60,000 nt of DNA from Cryptomeria japonica (GCF_030272615.1 NC_081405.1:472492008-472552007), one strand, 5' to 3'. Positions 23,982 through 34,214 are shown, numbered from the stretch's first letter. The notes: generated from the letters alone by a model not told the origin. Translations and numbers: made by a program.

Positions 23982-24468
23982 TGTTGGTGTATTTATTTAT
24001 TCATCTTGGATATAATTACACTTTACTTAAGTTTACTTAGGTACATGCATCATATTATAGTTTACATATGAGACACTTAGGGAGATGTCTATACATTGGG
24101 AGTATGCATGTAGGAGAATTTCCATCGTTTATGGTGTGATATTGTTGTTACTTTATCATATCCACTTATTGTGGAGTGATAATTCCACCTTCGATGGGTG
24201 TTCCACCTCATGTGGAATATTTTACTAGTTCTCCTACCTACCCCTACCTACCCTTCCATCTCATTGAGCTAAATGTCATCATTGTGTTCTCTTGTGTCTC
24301 TTAGCCTTTCCTTTATAAGCAGGTGCATCTACATTGTATGTAATAATGATTGATGATTCAGTTGATCAATATTTTGCATCTTTGATAGGAATATAGTTTA
24401 TTCTTGTCCCATTTTGTTCTCTCTTATTTGTTCTTTCCATTTCCTCTAGATCTTAGCAAAATCTCACA
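23982..24468 (+). repeat. LARD-like element 5' LTR
   Basis: TGTTGGTGTATTTATT to GCAAAATCTCACA. About ninety percent like the 3' copy in the stretch compared. Contains an inverted pair around TCCACTTATTGTGGA near 24160-24180. Confidence 0.93.
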
Positions 24469-24481
24469 TGGTATCAGAGCC
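24469..24481 (+). other. LARD-like element primer-binding site
   Basis: TGGTATCAGAGCC abuts the LTR end; it matches the complement of the initiator Met tRNA 3' end. Confidence 0.92.
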
Positions 24482-25074
24482 ATTAGAGTGGCATTGGTTT
24501 GCCAATTGAGAGAAATTTGGTGTTATTTGGGGTCTTGCATTTTGGAGCCTTCTATTGTAGGTTATTATTGAAGCTTGCCGGGTCAAATCTGAGGTCACCA
24601 TTGAATAGAGGAAGTTCGAGAAAGTCATAATCACCTTTTGTTTCATCCAAATTTGACATCTGAGGCCAAATCTAGAGCCTTTTGAAGGTGGAGGGTGGTG
24701 ACTTGTCCCGACAGTGATCTACATTTTTGGAGCATCTTTGGCCAAAATCATCATCGCCATTGCACTCAAAAGGCGCAAAAACCCCAAGGTCAACTGTCAA
24801 TTCATCGAAATTGGCCTCCATTACCTCAAGTTGAAAACTTTCCCCCTCCCTTGGCCGTACGGATGGTGTACGACATGCAAACTGGTATGATTTTTATTTT
24901 TTAATAAATTTTTTACCTTTTATAAAATTTGAATTGGTTTTTTTAATAAAATCACGCATTAAAAAATAAATTGAAATCACATTTTAATTTTGCGTTGGGG
25001 GGGGGGTATAATTTTTTTAAAGTTTGTTTTATTAAATTTTTTGGGGGTGATTTTTTGCAGGTACTCTTACAGAT
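24482..25074 (+). other. LARD-like element interior, 5' part
   Basis: No coding potential recognised. Ends in a homopolymer-rich zone with an 11-G run and T runs at about 25000-25050. Confidence 0.6.
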
Positions 25075-25285
25075 GCAGGAGCCCTGCGTCACACATGGTA
25101 CTCCTGTCCGCAGGAGCCCTACGTCAGCAGGGTGGTCCCGTGGTTGCAAGAGCCCTGTTGTACACAGGGTGTCCCTGCGGTTGCAAGAGCCTTGTTATAC
25201 ATAGGGTGTCCCAAAGGTTGCAGGAGCCTTGTGTCAGTAGGGTACTCCTACAAATGCAGGACCCTGCGTGGGGGCCCCCACAAGG
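25075..25285 (+). repeat. GC-rich 35-37 bp minisatellite in the LARD-like element
   Basis: Units start with GCAGGAGCC or GCAAGAGCC at 25075, 25110, 25146, 25183, 25220 and 25256 (spacing 35, 36, 37, 37, 36). Each has the form GCARGAGCCYTG...AGGGT...TCC. The sixth unit is partial and merges into GGGGGCCCCC. It contrasts sharply with the T- and A-rich sequence on both sides. Confidence 0.88.
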
Positions 25286-25289
25286 GGTG

Positions 25290-26454
25290 TATTTTTTTTA
25301 AAAGTCATTTAATTAATTTTTTTTTAATTAAGTAAATTTTATAATAAAACTTTTTAATATTTTATAAATAATTTTTTTTTTCAAAGTTTTTCTTTAATAA
25401 TTTTTTATCAAAGTTTTTTAATATCAAAAAATCAAAAATTAAAAAAAATCATGTATTGTTTTTTCTTTATTTAATAAACGTTTTTTGTCAAATATTCAAA
25501 AATAAAAAAAATCTAAACAAAAAAAACTTACCCTTTTTTTAAAAAGTTTTTCTTTATTATTTTTAAGTAAATTTTTTTTTGGGGGGCATTTTAATAAATT
25601 GTTTTTATTAAACTTTTAATTAAGTTTTTAAAAATAAAAATATCATAAAATGGCAAAAATGGGAACAATTTTTTTTCTTGTCTACCATACTTGTCTTGCA
25701 ACGCTTCCAACCGACAGCCAAGGGGGGGCCTATTGCTCCTATTTTTTTTCTTGGCGACATCCCAATCAGAGACATCTTCATCTGCAGTATTCTACAGGGT
25801 TTCTTTGGTGGCATCAACTCCATGTTTCCATATTTGCATGCTCTTGCATGAGCAATGTTGTACTTGCACTATCATAAAGTGCCACACCTCTTTGTATCTT
25901 TTCTTTGATGACATAATTGATGTAATCCTCTTGTACATGTAGATTAGCAATATCTTGTGAGACTTGGTGCATGACTCCAATTGAGACTTAGATTGCACAC
26001 ATTTGTGCATGGCTCTCGTGAGACTTTTATTGTATCAGTATTTCTGCCATTTACAAGTATCTAGTTGATGCTCAAAGTAGGTTGTCTCAATTCCTGATCT
26101 TCATTTTGTTGTAGCGAGTGATTTATTGTCATTGACATTGGTACCTGGTTTTGTCACACTTTGACATTATTGGTGCAACATTGGCTCTCTTTCTTCCTAA
26201 TGGGGAGGTATTTTGGTCAACATCATTGGACCATCTTTGCAAGATATTTTACATTGAGGGGGGGCTTCATGGCATCTCTTCTTCATCTCTCTTTTGGGAG
26301 ACAATTTTTTCCCATGTGGTTTTTCTCTCTTTCCCCACTTTATGGGAGATTGTGTTTTTATTTGTACATGGGTACCTAACATGGCCTTGTAGTCGGGACC
26401 CATCTTGCATTGCTTAGTTGCATTGTAGACTTAAGTGCATTCCCCTAAGTTGCA
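25290..26454 (+). other. LARD-like element interior, A/T homopolymer zone and 3' part
   Basis: 25290-25660 is extremely A/T-rich with long T and A runs. The rest has short ORFs only (up to 88 codons at 26151-26417), none recognised. Confidence 0.6.
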
Positions 26455-26466
26455 CTTAAGGGAGGG
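26455..26466 (+). other. LARD-like element polypurine tract
   Basis: TTAAGGGAGGG directly before the 3' LTR. Confidence 0.85.
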
Positions 26467-26954
26467 TGTTGGTATAATTATTTATTCATCTTGCATATAA
26501 TTACACTTTAGTTAAGTTTACTTAGGTACATGCATCACATTGTAGTTTGCATATGAGACACTTAGGGAGATGTGCATACATTAGGACTATATATGTAGGA
26601 GAATTTACACCTTTTATGGTGTGATATTGTTGCTACTTTATCATATCCACTTATTGTGGAGTGATAATTTCACCTTCGGTGGATGATCCACCTCATGTGA
26701 AAATATTTTACTATTTATCCTACCTACCCCTACCTACCCTTTCATCTCATTGAGCCACATGTCATCATTGTGTGCTCTCTTGTCTCTTAGCCTTGCCTTT
26801 ATAAGAAGGCTTATCTACATTTCATGTAATAATGAGTGATGATCTAGTTGATCAGTATTTTGCATCATTGATAGGAATACAATTTATTCTTGTCACATTT
26901 TTTTCTCTCTTATTTGTGCTTTCCATTGCCTCTAGATCTTGGCAAAATCTCACA
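26467..26954 (+). repeat. LARD-like element 3' LTR
   Basis: TGTTGGTATAATTATT to GCAAAATCTCACA, pair of 23982-24468. Confidence 0.93.
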
Positions 26955-26959
26955 ATATC
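26955..26959. repeat. Target-site duplication of the LARD-like element, right (ATATC)
   Basis: Identical to 23977-23981. Confidence 0.92.
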
Positions 26960-27227
26960 TTTGAGATGTATTTGGATGCAACTATTTTATTTCATTATAC
27001 TGGGTAGTTATAGGATTAGGGTTGGTAGTTTATTTATCTTTTACAAACATCCTTGCTGGTGTACCTTGGTTAGGGTTAATATTTCTATTTCCGAGGTTAT
27101 AATTGCTCCTGGCCTAGGATACAATTGCAACCTTCAATTCCTTGATTTCTTCTTCCATTGGCCTTCTTAAATATGTTTTATCTTCTTGATGTGTAGCAAT
27201 GCATATCTGGTTATCAAGTCTGCTCTT
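26960..27227 (-). pseudogene. Gypsy A gag remnant
   Basis: The minus strand reads RRPMEEEIKELKVAIV, then an Asn/Pro-rich stretch and TSQRYVPKK, continuing across the nested element. Composition fits the C-terminal part of a plant Gypsy gag. No CCHC knuckle found. It stops at the LTR starting at 27228. Confidence 0.5.
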
Positions 27228-27960
27228 TGTTGGAATCAATGAACATTGGGAGTGGGGGGGTGAATCAATGTTCTGCAATTGACAAATTTATTAAACTGAT
27301 TCTTAAACCACCAGATGCATAAGAATGAAAGTAAAGTGCATAAACATAAACCAATCAACCACAAAACCATAACACCAATATTTTTATGTGGAAACCTAGA
27401 AAGGAAAAAACCATGGTGGGATTTGAACCCATAATATTATTATACTTTGATCAGGAGTATGATAATATTACAAAAAGGGGAAGGCACTTGCATTCAAGCT
27501 CATTGCCTAGATCTCATTGCTCAAGTACAAAAGAGGGCTACAACCCAGAGGAATCTCTATCCTACAAATGATTACAAAAGATTATAATAGTATCAGAACT
27601 GAAGAATAACATCTATTAATGCCAAATAGCAGTTCCGGTTAGGCACAATTTGTCTTTTGCAATTGTTCTGTCTCTCTACTCTGCTCTGCTACTCTGTCAT
27701 ATACCGGGGCACTAAAACCTTCGAATACATTCACCAAACTTCACACATTCACTCATACAAACTTCTCACACACATATCATACCACAAAATGCTCAAATTT
27801 GTCAGTCTTATATATTCGCATCAACAAAACAAATCAATTCCCATGTCGGCTTCCAAAAACCACATAACACGCAACATGAAACATGTATCAACAAGTCATC
27901 TCAATCCGTCCACAAATCCATATGCGGACCTAAACAAGATGCTAAGTGTGTGTGAAAAGT
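27228..27960 (-). repeat. Copia-type LTR fragment
   Basis: Starts TGTTGGAATCAATGAAC and has GAGTGGGGGGGTGAATCAATG, then TTTTATGTGGAAACC and a CCATGGTGGGATTTGAACCC region. The order matches the coding-strand 3' half of the Copia E LTR (G-run plus TGAATCA, TGTATGTGGAAAACCC, CACGGTGAGAAGCC), so it is a related LTR in the same orientation. No internal domain or partner LTR lies nearby, and its other end is not defined. Solo or truncated. Confidence 0.65.
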
Positions 27961-28152
27961 GGATAAGTATCTGTAAGTTGTAAGAAACAACACTTCAATG
28001 AAGTCATTGCATGCATGGTTAGACATATATAATCATGAATATAAAACCATAACAAATCGACCTACTGCCTTCTAAAAGATGCGAGTATAGACTTGCTCTC
28101 AGATTTGTATAAGCAATACCAGTGACTAGACTACACCAAGACAAAGGATTTA
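27961..28152. repeat. 192-bp direct repeat, left copy
   Basis: From GGATAAGTATCTGTAAG to CACCAAGACAAAGGATTTA. Very close to 31478-31670, differing by a handful of bases by eye. Confidence 0.93.
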
Positions 28153-28454
28153 TATATTGAATATTTAATTATGCTTAAGTGATTATTTTCTTATTTTATG
28201 ATCATGACCATTCGAAATAATGTATTTATGAAATTAAATTATGTAATGAAAATCCGATATATATATTATAGAAAGGGTTTATTAAAGAATTTATTTAAAC
28301 AAAGATTAATGTTTATATATATATATATATTAATGAAAAAACATTAACTATATATTAAAATATAATAAAAATGAAATTAAAATAAAATAAATTATAATAG
28401 TGATAATGGCGAGGTTAATTTAAAGAAAAATATATATTAAAGAAGGTGGTCAAT

Positions 28455-28502
28455 GGTAACATCGACCACCCCCCTTAAATAAAGGGAGGGGTCGGTATTA
28501 CC
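28455..28502. repeat. Imperfect hairpin in the 3.3-kb LTR
   Basis: Left arm GGTAACATCGACCACCCCCC, loop TTAAATAA, right arm GGGAGGGGTCGGTATTACC. Followed by two direct copies of GACCACCCTCCTCCCT (about 28507 and 28609), each ending in a CTCCACG motif: possible U3 enhancer repeats. Confidence 0.7.
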
Positions 28503-29206
28503 ACCGACCACCCTCCTCCCTTTTTAGAAAGTTCAAACTCCACGTGCAGGTCGAATGTGGTGGGAGGTAAGTTAAGGTGAGTTGTTTTAAAAAGGATACA
28601 CATCGATGACCACCCTCCTCCCTATTTTATGAAACATACTCCACGTTGCAAGCATAAACTTTAATGGATAAAGCTGTCCCAATCACCACGTAGCAGATCC
28701 AATATGGTAGTTGGCTAGTTTTATATGTAGTTGCATTAATTAAGGAAGACATAGTTTAGAAGGAGTCAACACAACTCCTCCCTTTACTACTAAATTAAAA
28801 CACTGACCACATTTTACACACGTTGGTACTGCTATTTAATGTGGCATGAATTAATAGAACGTAGTTCATCAGCCCACGTAAATCACCAATGTTCACACCT
28901 TGATCGACAAGTGTGGAAAGAAATTAGTATTAGTTAACTTCATGTTTTTAGGATGTTATTTTTAGTGAAGTCGACTTAGTCTTGGAGTTAAAAGCCACAT
29001 GGATAATCTATAATTAGGGACTTAACAACTTTAGTGGTGTGGTGTCATGAAATGGATAATGAATAACTTTACATGGTGAACACATAGATGTTCAAATATG
29101 ACTAGGACTATTATGATGCAATTAGATCATGAGTGGTGTCACTTAGAATCAATCCACCTCTAGGAGAGATAGCCCGAAAGTAGGAAAGGAAGGTAGACAA
29201 CAACAC

Positions 29207-29214
29207 TATATATA
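29207..29214 (+). promoter_or_regulatory. Likely TATA box of the 3.3-kb LTR
   Basis: TATATATA in the context CAACACTATATATAGACC, followed by a purine-rich leader. Confidence 0.5.
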
Positions 29215-30499
29215 GACCATTGAGTTGGAAGAGAGGTGGAGGGAGATGAAAGAGGAAAAAGAGAAGAGATGCAACCAAGGATTAGAGAATGGAATGAAGA
29301 AGAGAAAAGTAGTGAGATTTAGAATAGTTTTCAATCGAATCGTAAAAGATCAATCATGATCATCTCAGATTTAGAGTCGAATTTCAGAGTAAAGTTTAGA
29401 AATAAAAGATAGAAAGGAAGGATAGAGTTAATAGAAGAATCGACAGATGGAGAGCATCAAAGAGGTTGTGTACCATCTTGAAAGAGAGAAAGCAAATGTG
29501 AAGAGGGAAGCAAATCCATCACCTCAAGCCAATAACAAGAGCATAAGGAGGTAGGATCTACCTTAATTCTTTGGTCATTATGCAAGGATAGTAAGTGAGT
29601 CATGAAGTTATATAATGTTTATTAGAATGAAGTTTGATTGAGTCAAGCCATGATTAGAACAAAATTGTTTGAACTCGCTTTTGAATAGTCTTATAGAGAA
29701 ATGTATTATGAGGTATATATGATAAAATAACTAAGAACATGCATGGAAGATGTTAAAGAGTAGTAGGAATTGCATTATAGGTTGCTTTACATATTCTTTA
29801 AAAGATGATCTAGTTTTAGACCTATGCAATATACTAATGGAAGAGATAGAATCATGAAAGGAATCATTGTTAATTGTTCAAAAATTACGTTCATGTAAAT
29901 ATAGATACAATAGTGAAATAATTTCTTAAGTTTGTTGATAAACTTAGTGAAACTCTCATAGATCACCCAATCCTCTCTAAATAAAGGAAGAGGATAGAGA
30001 GAGAAACTTTGAGATTGAACCACGAAGAAGATGAAATAATAGGATAACGACTTATAAATAATGAAGTTATTTTGATATCACAAGGAAAGACTTAGACTTT
30101 CAAATTTTGCAAGAACAATAAAGATGGTTATCGAGTGTCTCATTTGAAAAGCCTTATAGATAGGAATTTTACGAACTTGTATCATATTAGATTGTCGTTA
30201 TAGTAAATTAGTGAAGTCAGTGTGTTAAGTTTTAAATCATGAAAAGTCACATATTAGTATTAAACTAAATATGATGTTTTGAGAAAAGAGGTAAACGAAC
30301 CACGACACTTGGAAAGATAGAGAGAGAGTTTAGACGAGATAAACTTAGAATTGTAAACCATAAGAATGGAATGCATGTTAATGATTATGCCATTAAACGT
30401 TTTAATAATTGAATAAAAGAATGTGTACTCATTTTATTCAATTTATATATAAGGTACATACATGTGTTACACCTCCTTAATATTTTTAATCTTGTCTTT

Positions 30500-30710
30500 A
30501 AATTGCTTGAAAGATAGAAGGGAAAGATTGTCTTCTTTTAGATGTATATTTGATTATCCATAAAAGATTGTTTCCTGTCAGATAGGATTGGTTGTAATAA
30601 AAGATTTATTTTATCAATTTCTATTCAAAACGAAAGATTGTCTTCTTAGCATAGTATTTTATCTTGTGAGAAATAGGAAGCTAGAATTAAAAGGCGAAAG
30701 ATTGTCTTCT
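30500..30710 (+). repeat. Dispersed GAAAGATTGTCTTCT motif in the 3.3-kb LTR
   Basis: AAAGATTGTCTTCT or close variants occur near 30516, 30565, 30630 and 30695, with unequal spacing. Each motif is itself partly palindromic (AGA...TCT). Confidence 0.55.
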
Positions 30711-31463
30711 ATATGAATTTATGTGAACAAAGCTAGATAGGCTTGTGTTTGTGGAAAGTTACCTTCTAGGACGGGTGCCGAATGTGGATTATAGAGAGTA
30801 TAGTTGCTTTTCTAACTATCTATTTTTGTTGTGCATGGCATTATACTCGGCTGAGTAATCAAATTGAATTAACCATTGAAATAATGGAATTCTTTTATTT
30901 TATCCTCTCTACCATAGCCTAGATTGATAATGAATGCTTGTTTCTTAATAGAAAGTAGAAAATTGAAAATGCATGTATCATCTAGGCATGCACCAGATTC
31001 CATCTTGCCTTTCAAATTCTTTTGCTAAGCAATTCGTGCAGGGTCGGGTATTCTTGATTAACCAAGAATTTCGGGGAAGCGTAAGCTTCAAGGTTGGGCG
31101 GAAAAAGCACCTGAATCTTGTTCTCATCTTCATGCTAAAGATTGCATTGGCGACAGCTTGGGTTGCAGATCAACAGACGCATGTCACCCTTTACTTTGTA
31201 CTATTTTGTTATTGAACTTACAACAACTTGAAATGCGTAAGTATTGTATGATCGAAATACTACTTATATCGATTTATTGAATGAAGAATCATTATCTATT
31301 ATAGAAAATTTTGTGTTTATTACAATCTAAATGGAATGTTCAATTGAAGCTATGAATGGAAAAATGGAATGAAATAGACTTATCAACCGATTTTTGAGTT
31401 TATTTAAGAATAAAGAGTATTTCAGATTTTATTGAAGTTAGCTCGATTTATGTCTTTACATTT

Positions 31464-31475
31464 TGGTATCAGAGC
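31464..31475 (+). other. Primer-binding site after the 3.3-kb LTR
   Basis: TGGTATCAGAGC, initiator-Met type, three bases after TTTACA. Only about 17 bases of interior remain before the second 192-bp repeat copy. Confidence 0.8.
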
Positions 31476-31477
31476 GC

Positions 31478-31670
31478 GGATAAGTATTTGTAAGTTGTAA
31501 GACACAACACTTCAATGAAGTCATTGCATGCATGGTTAGACAGATATAATCATGAATATAAAAACCATAACAAATCGACCTACTGCCTTCTAAAAGATGC
31601 GAGTATAGACTTGCTCTTAGATTTGTATAAGCAATACCAGTGACTAGACTACACCAAGACAAAGGATTTA
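31478..31670. repeat. 192-bp direct repeat, right copy
   Basis: Near-identical to 27961-28152; begins GGATAAGTATTTGTAAG directly after the primer site and ends AAAGGATTTA. Confidence 0.93.
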
Positions 31671-32718
31671 ATCTATATGAGCACAAGAATAAGCTAAATG
31701 TATGCAAGATCAAACTAGATATATAAGATTAAGCTAGATATGCAAGATTAAGCTAGATGAATGAATAGTAAGCTAAATGAATTCAAGCAATCATAATTAA
31801 ACTAAATATGCAAAAAGATAAACTAAGATGCAATAATCTCAAAGCACAATATCTTCAATCACTCCAGAGCAAAACCTGCATAATAACAATAAATCTCCAA
31901 GGTGTTTTGAATAAGAGATGAAGGCTGAATTTATAGAGACTCAAAAGAGAGACCAACGGTCAAGATCAATTAGCAATGAGTGGTTGATATTATTCAAGAA
32001 AAAGCACATCTCAGGATAATTGAAATAATTGAGAGATCAGATTTAGTTAATCTTGAGATAGATTCCAATTATAGTTTGATTGAATGCATTCATATTATAA
32101 GTCTAAGTCTGCATTGGAGATTAAATTTAGTTGATTCCATGCACTTGAGATAAAAATAAGATGATTCCGTGCACTTTTCTTTAATTTTCTCAAGATTTTT
32201 ATTTAGAAAAATCCTTTTCAATGCAACTGAACTTATTTTCTCAAAAGCCTTGAGTCTTAATTTTAGAGAAAATGATTAATTCAATTCAATTGCTTTTCTG
32301 ATTTTCCAAGTTATCTCAATTTTAGAAAAAGAAGTATCTTACGTTTGATTTATTTTCTCAATTTAATTCTTTTCTTTTGTTTTGAATTTAACTCTTTCTT
32401 TTGTAGATTAATTCATCTTTTTGTAAATTAATTCCTTTTTTGTGATTAATTTCTTTTTGTAAATTAATTCCTTTTTTTGTGATTAAATGGCAAATTCATT
32501 TATTAATTAAATATGCTATGATATTTAATTAAATAAATAGTATAATTGATCAAAATGATTTACTTGGAATGATTTAATTAATTAAATAAATATTTAATTA
32601 ATGTTGAGTGATTTATTTGCCATTTAACATTAATGATTGAGAATTAATGAATTAGGTACTCAAGGTTTATTTAATTGCTTTTGGTTAGGACCGTGGTGAT
32701 GTCGAGATTAGGGGCCCA
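31671..32718 (-). repeat. Gypsy B 3' LTR (part visible)
   Basis: Coding-strand start TGGGCCCC at 32718, next to a polypurine tract. A TATAAATT box lies on the minus strand at 31928-31935. The low-coordinate end is obscured by the 192-bp repeat and the 3.3-kb insertion, so the LTR may continue into that repeat. Confidence 0.55.
31928..31935 (-). promoter_or_regulatory. Likely TATA box, Gypsy B LTR
   Basis: TATAAATT on the minus strand, in a position like the TATAAAAAT box in the LTR of element C. Confidence 0.45.
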
Positions 32719-32735
32719 TGGTTTTCCCCTCTTTG
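32719..32735 (-). other. Gypsy B polypurine tract
   Basis: CAAAGAGGGGAAAACC on the minus strand, the same core (AAAGAGGGGAAAA) as in element C. Confidence 0.75.
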
Positions 32736-32789
32736 AATTAATGTGCGAGAAATGTGTTGATTCAAAGAATAGTTGATATCAAATAGATA

Positions 32790-33110
32790 TCAGTTCTGAA
32801 CTTGATAGATCACAAACCGATGAAGAGTGAGATGTTCAGCTTGATTTAAAGTGATAAAACTGAACAGATTGATTAAAGTGATACCGATCCTGAACTTAAT
32901 TGAACTAGGACTGATAAAGAGAGAGATACCGTTCTTGAACTTGATGGATCAAGAAACGAGCATCAATGCGGAACTTAATTGAACTAGATTGAGTGAAGAG
33001 ATACAACTGATTGCGAACTTGATTGAACAAGAACCGATTAGCAAGAGAAAATGTCCAGCTTGATTTGATGTGATGAAACTGAACATCGATTTGAAGATTG
33101 ATTCAGACAA
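32790..33110. repeat. Degenerate repeat: GAACTTGATTGAACTAG ... CCGAT
   Basis: GAACTTGAT or GAACTTAATTGAAC followed by a CCGAT- or GATTGA-type element recurs at about 32797, 32902, 32935, 32972 and 33017, with AAACTGAACA at about 32865 and 33076. Units of roughly 35-75 bp, poorly ordered. Lies between the polypurine tract and the PMD gene. Confidence 0.55.
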
Positions 33111-33602
33111 GGACAAATATTGATATGCCCCTAGAGATTGCTTTATTTGACATCGAAGAATCTCAACTTGATACGATGTGATTTAGTTAAGATGCTCCTA
33201 GTAACAAGGTTTAATTGATCTTCTTTGTTTGAAAATAATTTTTCTCAACTTTAGATGATGATGATTGAAAAGATGTTATGAGTATGCCCACTCGGGAGCG
33301 AAATCGAAAGATAGCGAGGGTACAATGATTTTGAAGATAATTATTTGAGCACGAAGATTGATTTTGAAGAATGAAAATCAAAGTTGATTTGAGAATTAAA
33401 TTGAGATTTAGAATTGAAAGCAAAATGATTCGAAAATTGACTTGAGGATGAAAATGCTAAGTGGTCAACATCGTGAAATTTTGACTAGAGAATTGACGTT
33501 AGATTTCAATTTTGATCCCGAAAATGCACTCACGACAACCGATATAGTTTAGGGTACAAGTTTTACGTCCATCAGAGAAAGTTCAAAATTAGGGTTTGGG
33601 CT

Positions 33603-33610
33603 ATATAAGG
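33603..33610 (+). promoter_or_regulatory. Possible TATA box for the antisense PMD gene of B
   Basis: GGGCTATATAAGGGG on the plus strand about 600 bp upstream of the PMD ORF. A strong match to a plant TATA box on the strand of the PMD gene. Function inferred from position only. Confidence 0.45.
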
Positions 33611-33852
33611 GGTTCAATGTGTCATTTTCAATTCATTGTTACCTCTCAAAGTTTTAAATTTGAAAAACCCTCTTGCGAAGAAAAATGGCTATTCTGATTC
33701 AAGAGCATTGATTCGAGTGCCAGAGATGTCATAATCGACCGCGAAACTACGACCCAACATTAAGTGATCAATCATTAGCCTTTGTATTTCTTAATATTTG
33801 AATTTTGTTAAATTTTTACAATTTATTTTTTGTTCAAAGTCATTTTCATTGT

Positions 33853-34062
33853 TTTATCGTGCGGTTCAACATGTTTTCTCGTACGAGAATCTATCCTTTT
33901 GTGTTTTATCATATGGATATATAGGGTTTGTCATCTGGTGTTGTCCCATGATCGTACGATAGTGTTCTTGATAGTCCATTTTATCGTGCGAGAGGATATC
34001 ATTTATCATATGAGAATTTTACTCGTGCGGGATGCAATATTTTCTCGTACGAGTTTCTGCAT
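33853..34062 (+). repeat. TCGTRCGAG motif array in the PMD leader of B
   Basis: About eight motifs: TATCGTGCGG (33855), TCTCGTACGAG (33877), TATCATATGG (33908), ATCGTACGAT (33951), TATCGTGCGAG (33981), TATCATATGAG (34003), CTCGTGCGGG (34021) and TCTCGTACGAG (34042). Cores are palindromic (TCGTACGA, CATATG). T-rich spacers of 10-30 bases. Confidence 0.75.
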
Positions 34063-34214
34063 GTCTGTGAAAACTTGTATAAAAAACAACAAGCATTTTT
34101 GAGAATGTAAACAATAATTTTTTATTTTTTATTTTGTATATTTGGATTTTTGAGCATGTTTAACATATTTTTAGCGAAAATTTGATCACGTGCTGACAAT
34201 TTGTATGTTCAATT

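Larger units (their letters stand above)
23982..26954 (+). mobile_element. Complete non-autonomous LTR retrotransposon (LARD/TRIM-like), 2.97 kb
   Basis: Terminal repeats of 487 and 488 bp, both TGTTGGT...CTCACA, with a TATAAG box in each (24314-24319 in the 5' copy), a 5-bp target duplication, an initiator-Met primer site and a polypurine tract. The 2.0-kb interior shows no gag, protease, RT or integrase on either strand. It must have been moved by enzymes of another element. It is inserted in gag of Gypsy A in the opposite orientation. It is larger than classical TRIMs and smaller than many LARDs. Confidence 0.93.
12499..27227 (-). mobile_element. Gypsy A: Ty3/Gypsy element split by two nested LTR elements
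   Basis: The minus-strand order, from high to low coordinates, is gag tail, protease, RNase H-like domain, RT, RNase H, integrase. Removing element E (with one TATTA) joins 23302 to 16208 in an open frame reading GGNVQLDLSYAIIPANRKYV. Removing the 23982-26954 element joins a gag-like frame reading TSQRYVPKKVATDKSK. The coding stretch ends at a Copia-type LTR at 27228. The LTRs of A itself were not identified. Confidence 0.8.
28158..31460 (+). repeat. Putative 3.3-kb LTR (solo or truncated), plus strand
   Basis: The 3' end is firm: TGTCTTTACA followed by TTT and a tRNA-Met primer site at 31464, as in chromovirus-type Gypsy elements. The 5' end is inferred at the TG at 28158, just after the 192-bp repeat. 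CTATATATAGACC at 29206-29218 is a good TATA box and would divide it into a U3 of about 1 kb and a long R-U5. No ORF is recognised, and no gag-pol follows. Alternative: the left end is elsewhere and the segment is composite. Confidence 0.55.

Noticed and set aside
24990-25335. Overlapping plus-strand ORFs with repeated Cys/Leu/Gly-rich peptides (67-103 codons)
   Set aside because: They are translations of the 35-37 bp minisatellite in several frames; unit length varies between 35 and 37, so no frame is maintained.
31464-31475. Start of a full Gypsy chromovirus element after the primer-binding site
   Set aside because: No gag or pol follows; the 192-bp repeat and the Gypsy B LTR come directly after.
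29787-31713. Small ORFs in the 3.3-kb LTR (78-85 codons)
   Set aside because: Isolated, no family features, in AT-rich LTR/leader sequence with a TATA box and primer-binding site that explain the region better.
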